A stretch of 64,000 bases of DNA from Salvator merianae (Eukaryota; Chordata; Lepidosauria; Squamata; Teiidae). The translations under genes were made by a program, and so were the position numbers. The stretch lies in the NCBI GenBank assembly GCA_003586115.2, contig QVOM02000126.1, positions 11,812,056 through 11,876,055 on the forward strand, given 5' to 3'. Shown one piece after another: positions 10,264 to 21,444 of this stretch (positions are counted from its first letter, which is position 1; every line of letters begins with the position of its first letter). The notes under the pieces are model-generated. The model saw only the letters and a program-made list of their open reading frames with translations, had not been told where the DNA came from and searched no databases.

Positions 10264-11300
10264 AAATGGGCAGCTGTTTACCTTGCCAGCTTTCTCTGGG
10301 ATCACTCATAGTGTTAGTCTGTGTTAGTCTGCAGTGGCTGCAAAGTTGATAGACCATTAGCCATGCTGTCTGTAAAGAAGTGTGGACAGTACACTTCATG
10401 CAGTTTGTGTCTGTTGTGCATCCCTCCCAAAAACTTGTGCAACTGTTGTGCATATCCAGTAATGACTGGGAAAAGAGAATCAATAGGGTTATATTATATT
10501 TTGCACAGTGCCAGTTATATTCTGCACAGTGCCACTTTGCAAGTCACATGCCAACACAGAAATGTTCCACGGCTCGACAAAACCGTAACACTTATGGGGT
10601 GCTTATAACAGGCCCTGCTCTGTGGTGTCCTGCATGTTATGGAATGGAAACTCCATACAGTGTGGCGGACGCTGTCTTTATACATCTTCTAGGGATCGGT
10701 GAAAAAGTGCCTCCTCAGTTAAAGGCACAGTCCGGTCTGTAGTCTTATTAGTAGCCTAGTGTTTTAATGTTTGCATTTTTATTTTGCTTTTGTATTTTCT
10801 GATCAACTGGGACGGTTTGGTGTATGTTGGAAAAATAAATGCATCAAATAAAAAAGTAAATAAAGAAGGCTGTGGTTTGAAAACAGAAGCCCAGTATGAA
10901 TGGCTGTCAAAACCCATTTTTGTAATTCTCCTTTTTGAATTGAAAACCCGAACTGAATCATTGCCTTAAGCTTTCCACAGAACATCTGTTATAGGGCAGC
11001 CTATAAATTGCCTAAATTAAACATAACAAACAATGCTATGATTAGGAATACCAGAATTAATCATGTGAATGGCTCAAGCAGCAGAATGCATAACAAAATG
11101 TCAGCTAAACTATGTGGAATTGTGGGAAGAGATTTTAGTTTGTGTCTCCTGTCTGAGGCACCACTGGTTTGTGGGCTCCCATCCTTTTTCCTTAGGGAAA
11201 CCATCTTTCAGATCATGCCTGTGACTTTTCTGTGACAAATTCAGTGTTTTAGCTTATTTAGGCTTGGCTTCTGTTTTTGTTGGGTTCTTATCCATTGTAA
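10264..11300. other. Interval without recognised genes
   Basis: A short tandem duplication of TTATATTYTGCACAGTGCCA occurs at about 10494-10533. The stretch near 10740-10860 ends in AATAAATGCATCAAATAAAA and looks like a decayed retroposon 3' tail. Nothing else is supported. Confidence 0.4.
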
Positions 11301-11303
11301 TAT

Positions 11304-11370
11304 TTTAGCTCAGTGGTAGAGCTACTGCCTGAGGGTCATAGGTTCAATCCCTGAGATTTCCCCAGAAGTT
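11304..11370 (+). repeat. tRNA-like SINE head fragment
   Basis: TTAGCTCAGTGGTAGAG (A box) and GGTTCAATCCC (B box) are spaced as in a tRNA, but the acceptor arms do not pair and no full cloverleaf is formed. This is a short tRNA-derived SINE relic rather than a working tRNA gene. Confidence 0.6.
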
Positions 11371-11499
11371 ATTCATAACATAACTCTATCCATCCTTCTT
11401 TCTTAACAAACAAACAAACAAATAAATATTAACAACAGTACAGACATATGATCCATAACATTACTTATGTACTATACCATCATATTCATTTATTACAGT

Positions 11500-11735
11500 G
11501 TTCTAACACAATCCTCCTGCCCCCTCTCCACCCTAATCCTGGACAGCTGAAAACGTATTTACCAAATTAAGTGGACAGCCATTGATTAATACTTAATATT
11601 TCAGTCCTCAGTGAAATTGATGCATCTGTTTATATATTTCAAGAGGTTTTTCCATTCCTCTTGGACTTTAAATGGCCTCTGTGTTCCCATATATTTAAGA
11701 CAGTATTGTCTGGAAAGATCAAATTTATATTTTAT
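11500..11735 (-). mobile_element. L1 LINE ORF2 C-terminus and 3' end fragment
   Basis: The minus strand reads a tract around VQEEWKNLLKYIN, resembling the extreme C-terminus of vertebrate L1 ORF2 (a Trp-Lys..Phe/Leu..Tyr motif before the stop). It is short and followed by AT-rich 3' sequence. Similar fragments occur at 21900 and 41555. Confidence 0.55.
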
Positions 11736-12222
11736 GTGAGCAGGGGGTTGGACCTGATGACCCTGGAGGTCCCTTCCAACTCTATGATTCTATGATTCTG
11801 TGATTCTATAATTCTGTGATACTATGATTCTGTGATTCTATAATTCTGTGATTCTATAATTCTGTGATTCTATGATTCTAAGATTCTGTGATTCTATAAT
11901 TCTATGATACTATGATTCTGTGACTCTATGATTCTGTGATTCTATAATTCTGTGATTCTATAATTCTGTGATTCTATGATTCTAAGATTCTGTGATTCTA
12001 TAATTCTATGATACTATGATTCTGTGACTCTATGATTCTGTGATTCTATAATTCTGTGATACTATGATTCTGTGATTCTATGACTCTATGATTCCACGAG
12101 TCTGTGATTTTATGATTCTATGATCCTGTAATTCTGTGATACTGCAATTCTATGATTCTGTGATTCTGTGATTTTATGATTCTGTGATGCTATAATTCTG
12201 TGATACTGTGATTCTATGATTC
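11736..12222 (+). mobile_element. CR1 3' end with hugely expanded octamer tail
   Basis: The CR1 3' UTR signature GAGCAGGGGGTTGGACC .. GGTCCCTTCCAACTCTATG occupies 11737-11785. The terminal octamer (ATTCTATG and variants such as ATTCTGTG and ATTCTAAG) then repeats for about 440 bp, where CR1 copies normally carry two or three units. A higher-order unit of 104 bp (13 octamers), marked by ATTCTAAGATTCTGTG, recurs at about 11875 and 11979. Confidence 0.9.
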
Positions 12223-12469
12223 ACATACATCAAGTACATCATGAAGCGGTAAAGTGTAAACAGGCCCTGAGTTTCTGTTTGCATTGACTCTATACAAGTC
12301 AATTCAAGACCAAGGCTACAACTCCACTTACTTCCCAGTAGGTGAGCTAGGGAGGAGGCAACTCTGACATGGCCTGGCCAGCGTGGTAGTCCACTGCTAC
12401 CAGCCAGATCACAGTGATAGGTTCAGCCTCCTTCATGTTGGCTGCTGGGCACAGGTGCCAGTGGCACCA

Positions 12470-12921
12470 TAAGAACACAAAAATATCAAAGGAGACCTGC
12501 TGGATCAGGCCACTGTCCATCTAGTCCAACATCCTGTCTCATACAATGGCCCACCAATTGTCTCTAGACATTATCTAGCAAAAGACAGGGGCAAAACCTT
12601 CACCTGCTCTTGACTCCGTGCAAATGGAGTAGATACAGGCTAGATATTAGGAAAAACTTCCTGACCGTAAGGGCAATCAGTCATTGGAACAGGTTGCCAC
12701 AGGAGGTGGTGGGCTCTCCTTCGCTGGAGGTCTTCAAGGAGAGGCTGGACAGTTATCTGTCTGGGATGCTTTAGTGAATCCTGCATTGAGCAGGGGGTTG
12801 GACTCGATGATCCTAGAGGTCCCTTCCAACTCTATGATTCTATGATTCTATGAAATGGCCTTTCGAGGCATCCTGCCTGTCCCTTCAGCCTGGAGGCAGT
12901 ACCTGGGCATTCATTCTAGAC
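12470..12921 (-). mobile_element. CR1-b LINE 3' end, split by a CR1-a insertion
   Basis: The antisense CR1-b 3' end starts AAGAACACAAAAATATCAAAG and reads GCTGGATCAGGCCACTGTCC and CCTCTTGACTCC-type sequence. It is interrupted at 12628-12852 and resumes with GGCCTTTCGAGGCATCCTGC up to CATTCATTCTAG. The interrupting CR1-a is flanked by AAATGG repeats. Confidence 0.85.
12628..12852 (+). mobile_element. CR1-a LINE 3' end nested in CR1-b
   Basis: It encodes the last part of the CR1 reverse-transcriptase ORF (RNFLTVRAISHWNRLPQE-type reading, then a VFKERLD motif) and the 3' UTR, and ends in ATTCTATG octamers. AAATGG direct repeats lie at 12622-12627 and 12853-12858. It is truncated at the 5' end, as usual for LINEs. 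Confidence 0.85.
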
Positions 12922-13130
12922 AAGGACATAAGAGAAGTCCTGCTGGATCTGGCCACAGCCCCTCTAGTCCAGCATCCTGTCTCATGCAGGGACTCACCAA
13001 TTGCTTCTGGGCATCTCAAGCAGAAGATAAAGGCAAACCCTTCACCTGCTTTCGACTCCCTACAAATGACCTTTAGAGGCCTCCTGCCTGTCCCTCCACC
13101 CCGGGGGCAGTTCCTAGGCATCCATTCTAT
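12922..13130 (-). mobile_element. CR1-b LINE 3' end, second adjacent copy
   Basis: GACATAAGAGAAGTCCTGC begins a second antisense CR1-b tail directly abutting the first. It reads CTAGTCCAGCATCCTGTCTC and ends CATCCATTCTATAAC. Both copies stop at the same internal point (CATTCTAG), a recurrent boundary in this window. Confidence 0.8.
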
Positions 13131-13959
13131 AACTTGCCTTGCAGCAGTTCCATAGAACACTAGGAGTCCTAATGCTGTGACCGTCTTCTCTTGCCCCTGG
13201 GTCAGCTGCATTAACACAAGGACGCAATGGGGGGCATCTCTTTGGCGTAGTGGAGACGTGGCGTAAGTGCATGCACCGATGCTGATTCCCTTTTGTTTAA
13301 GATCAGTGGTAGGGAAGCACATATAGATTCAGAGCCTGTCTGTGCCTGGTTCCTTTCTGTCCCATGAATGCAGGCCCTGCAAGGCCCAGACACAGTCAGA
13401 TGGTTTCTATTTCCTCGGCCGAGAGCTGGATTTGAACCAAAACTCCAAGGTGAAAGGGTGAGATGTAACATACTGTGACATCTAAAATAAAATAATGTAA
13501 TGTTTTTAATATTTAAAGAGAGCAAGCCGGCCGTAAAACATGGGTGCAGAGGGAGGCGAACACAGATCCCTATATATTTTAATTTTGAATGTGCACAGAT
13601 GGTGGGTTTTTAATCACGGCATGTCAGAGTTTGACTTTAACGATGGCAAAAATGTGAGATCTGCTTTTCTGAATTGCTTCCACGTTTCATACAGCAGATT
13701 TTTATTGCACCAAGGAGTGCACCATCGTATATTTATGTAAGATGCCATCACCTATTGACTTAAGTGCATGTATGAGGCTTAGCATATAACACATTTTACG
13801 GTGGGGATGATATCTGTGTGCAGCCGGCTGGCTCAGTGTACACTCTCCATACATGCGAGCAGATGCTTGCTTGTGCTGCGTCCAGGCATTGATCTCAGCC
13901 TGTCTCCAGACCTCAGGAGGCAACGCAGGGTATAAACAAGAACGTGGCGTTGCTTCTTG
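13131..13959. other. Interval without recognised genes
   Basis: No repeat family or coding exon is recognised. Short frames here are unremarkable. Confidence 0.4.
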
Positions 13960-14735
13960 TGTGTCGCGCTAGACATGCAGTGCAAACCCTGGCTTACCTG
14001 CCTGGCTGGCAAAATGTAAATGAAGACACCTTGCTGGGGACTTCCAGGAGCTTGGCTGGCTCCCAGGAGTCTCAGCAAGGTAATGCCTCACCAGACACGC
14101 AGGTAAGTGAAGCTATCACAGAAAACCCAGTGTTGCTGAGAGATTTCCTACGATAACGATGCAGCGTGTTTTCTACACATTTGCACTTGAAAGGCCACGG
14201 GGATGTCTGGCAATCTTGCCAGGGGTGCATTGCAATCCCTGGCTTACTTGCACGACTCTTGAAATCACCTCATTGGGGACTTCCAAGAGCTTGGCTGGCT
14301 CCTGGAAGTCCCCAGCAAGGTGATGCCTCACCTACACAACTGATGAAATGCAAATGAAATCACCTTGCTGGGGACTTCCAGGAGCCAGCCAAGTGCTCAC
14401 TCCCCCTCTTTCCCCCCCTGCCCCTAGAGGTCTCCGGCAAGATGATGGCTCGCCAGATGTCCAGGTAAGTGAAGCTATCACAGAAAACCCAGCGTTGCTG
14501 CTGGATTTCCCATGATAGCAATGTAATAGGAGACATGCACTGCAAACTCCAACTTACCTGCACAACTCGTGAAATGCAAATGAAATCACCTTGCTAGGGA
14601 CTTCTAAGAGCCTGCCAAGTGCTCACCCCTCCCCTTTCCCCCCACACTTGGCTGGCTCCTGGAAGTCCCCAACAAGGTGATGCCTTGCCAGATGTCCAGG
14701 TAAGTGAAGCTATCACAGAACCTTAATGGGTCCAC
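13960..14735. repeat. Cluster of inverted-repeat units
   Basis: At least four diverged units contain CACCTTGCTGGGGACTTCC and, nearby, its reverse complement GGAAGTCCCCAGCAAGGTG. Several also carry CAGGTAAGTGAAGCTATCACAG followed by AACCCAGYGTTGCTG. Units begin near 13985, 14230, 14350 and 14560. A related AACCCAGCATCGTTGCTGG word lies at 22831. This looks like a cluster of foldback-type elements or a decayed local satellite, not coding. Confidence 0.65.
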
Positions 14736-15257
14736 TGCTCGATTGCTCCAGGGAGGGGTTATCCTACTCTGATATGGCTGTGGCAGTGGAGAAATAGGAT
14801 GCTCCTGACCAGCGAGCAGTTAGAACCACTTCAGCTGGTAGGTGGGAAAAGGCCCTAGATCTCTGTTTTGTTCAGCTTTTGTATGTGATCTTTCAGGCAT
14901 TCAAGACAAGCACACGGAAATTGGGTGCTTGTGGGGAGATCACCTTCACTGTGCACACAAATTGTCCTTATTAATATTATTACAGTAGTCCCTTGTATAA
15001 TAACACCATTTTGTGTTAAACAGTTTGGTCTCTATGCTGTTTGAAAGACAAGATTTAATTTAATATTATACTGGAAGACTGTAGTAATGTGATTTGACCC
15101 TGAGGCACCATTGGTTTACACTGGAAGATTGGGTCTTCTCTCCTTGGGCCACTGGTGTAGCACTAATAAATTTGGCCTCCCCTCCACATCACCAGTGACT
15201 TATATTGGTAGTCTGGGTCTTCCCTCTATGGTGCCATTAACTTACCTTGTTTGACTG

Positions 15258-15690
15258 GGGCCCTTTCTGCATGCCCTCTTAGAGCAGTAATAAACAAGGG
15301 CTTAGGGCTTTCCCTTCTGCATGCTGGAATGGGATAAGGGACGCTCCTCCTCCTCCTAGTATGCTTCATCCACACAGGACAGAGCGTAGACAAGATCAGG
15401 ACACCGAAATTGGTGTCCTAGTTCAGATTGTGAGAAGACTTCACTGTCGAGGTCTCCTGTGTACTAGGAAATAATATACCAGACCACGGAGGCATGTGTA
15501 TGGCACGGTTTCATGGTTCGGTGTACCACGGGGGACCCATTTCAGCAGCGCAACAAGGTGCACTGCTGACATGCCCCTCAGGAGCTTTGAAGGCCAGGGA
15601 TGAAGCTTCAGAACTGGTGGGGTTGGGTAGAACAGGCTGTCCCAATGTGGGTGGCCTTGTTCCAGGCCAGGAACAATCTGTCTAGGTTTG
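15258..15690 (+). mobile_element. HPM group E element
   Basis: It starts GGGGCCCTTTCTGCATGCC, then TTTCCCTTCTGCATGC, TATGCTTCATCCACACAGG, GGGGGACCCATTTCAGCAG and a CCTTGTTCCAGGCCAGG region like the 338 copy. The right terminus is lost. Confidence 0.6.
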
Positions 15691-15899
15691 TGTGGAAATG
15701 GAGTGGGTCTCCTTTTTGTGGTGCTGTTGACTTCCACTGATTGGCTAAGCCTCTGTGGTTTCCTTGGCCCTCAAGTTCCCATAGGTGGCAATCATAAGCA
15801 TAACACAATATTGCAGTACAGAGTGGTTTGTGGCATTCAGTGAAGCACTGTTAAATAACTTAAAGGTGTGGTTGTGAACCTCTCCTCAAAAGTATGCAG

Positions 15900-17235
15900 C
15901 TGTTATAGCTGAAGCCTGGAAGATGGCCAATACAATTTTTAATGTGGACTCAAGAGAAGTCCCCAGAAATGATAGGCCTGTCAGCATAATCAATGTCCCA
16001 GGAAAGACTGTAGAAACTATTGCTAAAGATAAAATCATCAAATATTTAGAAGCACATGTGTTGCTCAAGGATCATCAGCATGGCTTCTGGAGGGAAAAGC
16101 CCTGTCCAACTAACCTTATAAAGTTTTTTGGGAGCATCAATAAACATGTCAATAAATATGATCAGGGTAGATATTCTGTACATGGACTTTCAAAAATATT
16201 CCTTTTATGAATAAGCAACTTAAAAAACAACAACAGAAGGGAAGAATAATTGAAGAAGAAGAACTTGGTTTTTATACCCCACTTTTTCTCAGCCGAAGCT
16301 GACTCAAAGTGGCTTACAAGGTTATTTTTCACCCGGAGGCTTACATCTGTCTATCTTCTGCATCACACAATGTGATGCTCCCTTTTTATCTACTTGCAAT
16401 TACTTGCTTTCGAACAGCTAGGTTGACTGGAGCTAGAGGCCAGTAGAAGGCGCTCATCCCCTCTACATGGCAAACAGGGGCCTTGAACTCCAATCCTCCT
16501 ATTGAAAGATCAGTGCCTTAGCCTTCTGCACCACCGTGCCTCTTATATTGGACATTTCAATCACCGTGGAACTGTAACTAGTAGAGTTCTCCAAAGTTCT
16601 GTACTGAGACAGGTGCTTTTAAACATTTACATAACTGATAGAGAGCTGGAGTGAGCAATCAAATGGCCAGATTTAGTAGTGACCTCAAATTGTGAAGAAT
16701 GGTAAAAATAAATTAGGCACTGTAGTGAGCTCCAAAAGGATGTCTGTGAGGCTTGTGCAAAATAGGTGTTTGAACCTCTTCAGACAGGTGAAAAAAGGGC
16801 TAGGACTGCTAAGTGAAGCACCTAACAATCTCAAGCTCCCCATGGAGGAGCTATTAAGGAACAAGTGAGTGCTGCAAAAACCATAAGGGAACTCTCCTGT
16901 TCTTCACCGGTGTGGATGCTGTCATTTCTTCCGCCTTCATGCTGGCAAGAAACGGGTCTCGAGACTCTTTACTCCCCTCCAAACAGGACTGAATGCCTAT
17001 TTGCACAAGTCTAATCTCTGCATGCAGGGGAAATGGGCATCAGAATGGCAGATGGTATTCAATGTGAACAAGTGTAAATACACAAGTAAAAAGTCCAATT
17101 TAAACATATAAACCAATGGGATCTCACTGGCTGTGACTGACCCGGAAAGAGATTTCAGCATAGTGGCAGATAGTTTGGTGAACATGTTGGGGCAGTCTGT
17201 GAAAAAGCAGTGAAAAATGTCAATAGCATACATTT
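15900..17235 (+). mobile_element. Old CR1/L3-type LINE reverse-transcriptase relic
   Basis: The plus-strand reading around 15950-16200 resembles the fingers/palm part of a CR1-group reverse transcriptase (a NDRPVSIINVPGK stretch, then QHGFWREKPCPTNLI). After a SINE insertion at 16253-16542 it continues with a VLGPVLFNIYINDL-like tract near 16600. A WQMVFNVNKCK-like block appears at 17045. Stops, indels and gaps show it is long dead. It acted by target-primed reverse transcription. Confidence 0.75.
16253..16542 (-). mobile_element. tRNA-derived SINE, copy S2
   Basis: This is the reverse complement of the family at 7541. It starts GAAGAAGAAGAACTTGG (tail and simple repeat), continues GTTTTTATACCCC, and ends CACCACCGTGCCTC (the tRNA-like head). 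It is full length and inserted in the CR1 relic. Confidence 0.85.
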
Positions 17236-17299
17236 TTCCTCCTTTGTCCATACCTATTGAATTCTTGAAAATTGACCCTGTAGGCAGCTAAAATGAAGT

Positions 17300-17440
17300 G
17301 GTACCAAAAGTAAGGAAGGAAAGAAGAAAATGAAAGTGAAAGAAAAAAGGAAGAAAGGAAATGAAAGAAAGGGAGAAGGAAGGAAGAAAGTGAAAGTGAA
17401 AGAAAAAAGGAAGAAAATGAAAGTGAACAAAGGAAGAAAT
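17300..17440. repeat. Polypurine (GAAA/GGAA) tract
   Basis: About 140 bp on the plus strand are almost pure purine, with repeated GAAAGTGAAAG and GGAAGAAAGG words. Such tracts can form triplexes. Confidence 0.85.
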
Positions 17441-17559
17441 CTGGAAGGGAAAAGCTTGATTTATTGGTTGAATCAGGATGAGAGGGGGGTGCTTTAAGGA
17501 AAGCACCTACCCCCGTCACCTTAAGGAGAAGTAATTCTCTTCCCTTTAAGTCGAATTGT

Positions 17560-17812
17560 CTGTCTGCTCTATCAAATGGTGACAGCGTTTTCCTTGCTGC
17601 CATTTGATGAGTGAAGGAAGCTTGCTCCCCCCCACCCCTGCTGGATTGGATGTCATTTTATATCTGATCCTGTGGGTTGGGTGGGAAGCCCTCCTCTCTG
17701 CATGATTGGATATACAATGACATCTGATCCAGTGGGGGGCAGCAACCCTTCCTTGCCTGTCAAATGGTAGCAAGGAAAGCCCTCGCACCATTTGACAGGA
17801 GGGAAGAAGACT
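17560..17812. mobile_element. Foldback element with palindromic ends
   Basis: The left end TCAAATGGTGACAGCG..CCATTTGA and right end TCAAATGGTAGCAAGG..CCATTTGA are reverse complements of each other, and each is itself bounded by TCAAATGG/CCATTTGA. Inner arms (GATTGGATGTCATTTTATAT against ATATACAATGACATCTGATC) also pair. I cannot define a target duplication or superfamily. Confidence 0.55.
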
Positions 17813-17829
17813 TTCCCCACGTTCATATT

Positions 17830-18636
17830 GAAGCAGGAGTTCCTATTCTAAAATGCAATTTGGGGGGCAGTCAAAAGTAGAGCACAGGCACAGCAAGACA
17901 AGGCAATCTGAAGACTCCTCAAGCCCTTCAATTCTCTCTGCTGCGACAGCACCTTAACAGCACTTGTATTGGCATAAGGGAGGAAGAGCACGGCATCTGA
18001 GCAGACCCTGCACTTTTCCACCATTCTGAGAGCCCAATGAAGGCACAGTGTGAAGCAGACACGGTGCCCTCAGCGTGCCCTCAGTGCACCATAATTGTGC
18101 CATGCGGATTCAGCCACTGATTCCTCAATCTGTTCCTTATTAACCTCATGCTTTGATAATTGCCACGGATTGTATATAGGAAAGCCTTCAAAGAACTGGA
18201 AGGCCTGCTTGTTGACCAGGGCCGGATGGTCTGTGTATTTAACACCTAATCTCGAGAAACTCTCCTCTTTGCCATTTTCTTTCTGAGTCAGCCTGAAAGT
18301 GCCAGATTTAATCTTTAACATCCCACCAAACATGGGTGCCTGCTGAAACTTCTTTCCTCCCTCTACCAGCCAGGTCACCCACTGAGGTGCCCATCAGAAG
18401 AACTGCAGGCATTTCTCAGTAGCAACCTGTAGTTCAGCACCACCTGGGCCAAGTCTAGATGAGAGCAGCGCTCCCCTGTAGAGCAAAATGCAAGGCAGGC
18501 AGATCAGAGGAAGGCTCCCAACCACTGCTTCATTCCTCTACCACCACCCTCTCCTAGAAATGATCAGCAACTGATTCCAGCATCTTCAACCCAGCAGAAC
18601 TTCTCTGCAGTGGCTCCATTTCTATGGAATATCATC
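17830..18636. other. Interval without confirmed genes
   Basis: An open frame of about 100 codons lies on the minus strand (18070-18378) with no start, splice or family evidence. I do not recognise the reading. Nothing else stands out. Confidence 0.35.
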
Positions 18637-19301
18637 CATAGAGAGGGTACTGTGTACAATTCTGGTCACCTCACCTCAGGAAGGATATTGTAGAACTGGA
18701 GAAGGTGCAAAAAAGGGCAACCAGAATGATCAAGGGGTTGGAACACCTTCCTTACGAAATCAGGCTGCAACGCCTTGGCCTCCTCAGCCTTGAAAAGCGG
18801 CGTTTAAGAGGAGACCTGATTGAAGTTTATAAAATCATGCATGGTATGGATAAGGTGGATAAAGAGAAGTTTTTTTCTCTCACACACAACACTAGGACCA
18901 GGGGGCACTCTCTGAAGCTGATGGTTAGGAGAGTTAGGACTGACAAGGGGAAGTATTTTTTTTTACCCAGAGGGTCGTCGGTCTGTGGAATTTATTACCG
19001 GATGAGGTGGTGACAGCCATCAGCCTGGACAGCTTTAAGAAGGGATTGGACAGATTCATGGTGGTCAGGTGTATCAATGGCTACTAGAATGGATGCCTGG
19101 GTGCTGCCTCCAGGTTGGAAAGACAGGCAGGATGTCTGTAAAACCATTTGCGGGGAGTCCAGAGCAGGTGAAGGGTTTGCCTTTATCTTCTGCTTAAGAA
19201 TGCCCAGAAGCAATTGGTGGGCCCTTGTGTGAAACGGGATGCTGGAGTAGATGGGCCACGGCCTGATCCAGCAAGGCTCCTCTTATGTTCTTATGTTCTT
19301 A
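18637..19301 (+). mobile_element. CR1-b LINE 3' end with ORF2 C-terminus
   Basis: The reading around 18700-18900 is the CR1 reverse-transcriptase C-terminal tract (QKRATRMIKGLEHLPYE, then LLSLEKRRLRGDLIEVYKI). The 3' UTR includes GGCTACTAGAATGGATGCC and GGGCCACGGCCTGATCCAGC, and it ends TCTTATGTTCTTATGTTCTTA, the octamer tail of this lineage. It is 5' truncated with a frameshift near the T-rich run at 18956. Confidence 0.9.
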
Positions 19302-19704
19302 TTCCATGCAGCAACTTTTGCATATATTGCATTTTTAGGCTGCATCTTGTATGTAAGGCTTTAGCTTGGCCCTTAAAAATTCCTGATCAATTTGGGTTTT
19401 TTTACTTTGTTCACTGAGCTGCTGACAAAGCATTCTTCTGCACCATGAGTCACACACGTACACTGTGCCTCCACTTCCATGTCCTGGAATCCGGAGAAAA
19501 GGTCTCGGGTGTTGTGTCTCTCTATTTGCTGGTGGGATACACCTGCCGGATGGCACAGCCCTTGCCCGGGTTGCAAGTTCATGCTCTCTGGTGGAGGGCC
19601 TCCCCCACTGCTTCGCCAGGCGTCTCCATGTGCCAGACACACCAAAGTGCCTGATGATGTCGCAGCTGGCTGCTTCCGCAGAGGCAAACGCCCCCAGTCC
19701 GCTC

Positions 19705-19900
19705 CCATCCTTAATAATTTATTTATAGCATTTGTATCCCACCCTTCATCTGGAAGTCCCAGGGCTGGTCACAGCACATGATAACATAATTACTAAAATA
19801 TATTTTAAAATATAATCCGTCCAACCTCCCTCCTTCCCTCTCTGGCACACTGGCAGGACGACAATCAGAATGAATGAATGAATGAATGAATGAATGATAG
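19705..19900 (-). repeat. Retroposon 3' end with (TGAA)n
   Basis: Antisense TTTATTTATAGCATTTGTATCCCACCC resembles the 3' end shared by L2 and several SINEs of reptiles. A (GAAT)n run of about seven units lies at 19869-19898. The body is too decayed to assign. Confidence 0.5.
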
Positions 19901-21440
19901 GTTCCTATGTTCAAAACCAAGATTTACTGCTAAAATGGTCTATGAAGATTGGGGACTGTGAGCCCAGCCTTGTGATCCCACTCCAGTGGAAGCAGCAGAG
20001 ACGGAGGGGAGACTGAGCCGACTTTTCGCAATGTTGTGAGACATCTCCCCACCCCATTCCCAGGAACCCGAGTGTCGCCTTGGCCTCCTCGGCTATGACA
20101 CTTTCCCACACAGCTCTGACTCTGAACCCTCTCAGATCACAGAGCATCCTTCTCCCAAGCCTTTGGTCTTCCCATAATAGCATGGGCCTTTGGGTCCCCG
20201 ATGTCGTGAAGTTATGAATGCCCCATATAATGAATATGCCTGCTTCCATTGACGAAGCGCTAATTTGATCTGTCTCCCTCCTGGTTTCTCTCCCCTGTCT
20301 TTTCCCCACAGCATCTGCCGAGGCTGGGATCGCTCTCTGTGGCCCCTTTCCCAATCAATGGAGAGCAGAACATAAAAGTGTGGAGGAAACACTGGCAAGC
20401 AATTCCCAGCAGACCCGGGACTGAACTGGTTCAATGGGATTTGGAATGGCTCTGCTCCTCCAGACAATGACCCAATTGTAGGCCTCTCCAAAACGCTGTC
20501 CTGCATACCCCAAACATTTCTTGTCTTTCAGAAAAAGACACATAATACCATGCCAGGAAACTATCCTTTTAAGTGGTGAATGCCTATCTCTGATTGTCCT
20601 CGAAGGAACAAGCAACGCTCCCGAAGAGCGACCCCATAGGGGAGATAACTTCACAGGTCGCAAGCCTTTTATCTTTCCCCCTCGTATCGTTTGAACTTCC
20701 TGAACTTGTCCTCCAAAGGGTCACGTTTCAACCTTATAGCATCCTCTCTGTGCAACATGATTGTTGATGGTGCCTCTGAAATTGATCACAGCAATAAGCA
20801 ATATGGGCAGCGGGGAAAGGAAGGAGGACTCCGGCTTCCAGCCATTTACTTAAAAAAAAAAACCCAACAACTGAAAGTCAGAGGTTCTTTTATGGTTTAC
20901 TTCTCAGGTGACTTAATCTTAGGCTAACCTGTCTGGTTCCTTAACAACAGGGCTCTCCGTTTAATACAATATCAAACTGAACAAGATGGTAGAGTGACTG
21001 CCTGGAAAGCAAAAGGATACATGTCCAAGCCCCGGCACAGGCAAAAACACTTCTGCATCGGCCCAAAATCCTGCAAGGAAGTGTCCATGTGGTCAGCCTA
21101 GCTTGGTGGTACCTTACAGCCACAACCACAGCAACGACAACCTCCTATATGATATAGAGATTTACATAACCCCCTAGGCTGATAGTACACTCGATGCTAT
21201 GCTCTTAGAAAGACGGCCTCTGATTCTTCAGATGCAGGGACGTATCTCTTGAGGTAGGATGTATGTATGAATCATAAAAAGAAAAAGTTGGATTTATTTT
21301 ATTTTATTTTATCTTAAGAATACATGAAACATATGTCAAGTTCCCAGATGGGTACATTTATTTAAGTACCCATTCATTCAATAAACTGCTGACTTCCCAT
21401 CTTCTTCAAAAGTTTTTCTTATTATTGATTGATTGATGGA
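19901..21440. other. Low-repeat interval
   Basis: This is one of the longer stretches without a clear element. A weak tRNA-like or SINE-like segment may exist near 20990-21130 (AAGATGGTAGAGTGACTGCC, CCAAGCCCC, CTGCAAGGAAGTGTCC). A (TTTTA)n run is at 21294-21313 and a (GATT)n run at 21426-21446. Minus-strand frames at 19911-20506 have no recognisable domain. Confidence 0.4.
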
Positions 21441-21444
21441 TGGA

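Noticed and set aside
11304..11370. Possible tRNA gene
   Set aside because: A and B boxes are present but the acceptor and anticodon arms do not pair; it is a SINE head relic.
11783..12222. Independent satellite DNA
   Set aside because: It begins exactly at a CR1 3' UTR and is built from the CR1 terminal octamer, so it is an expanded LINE tail.
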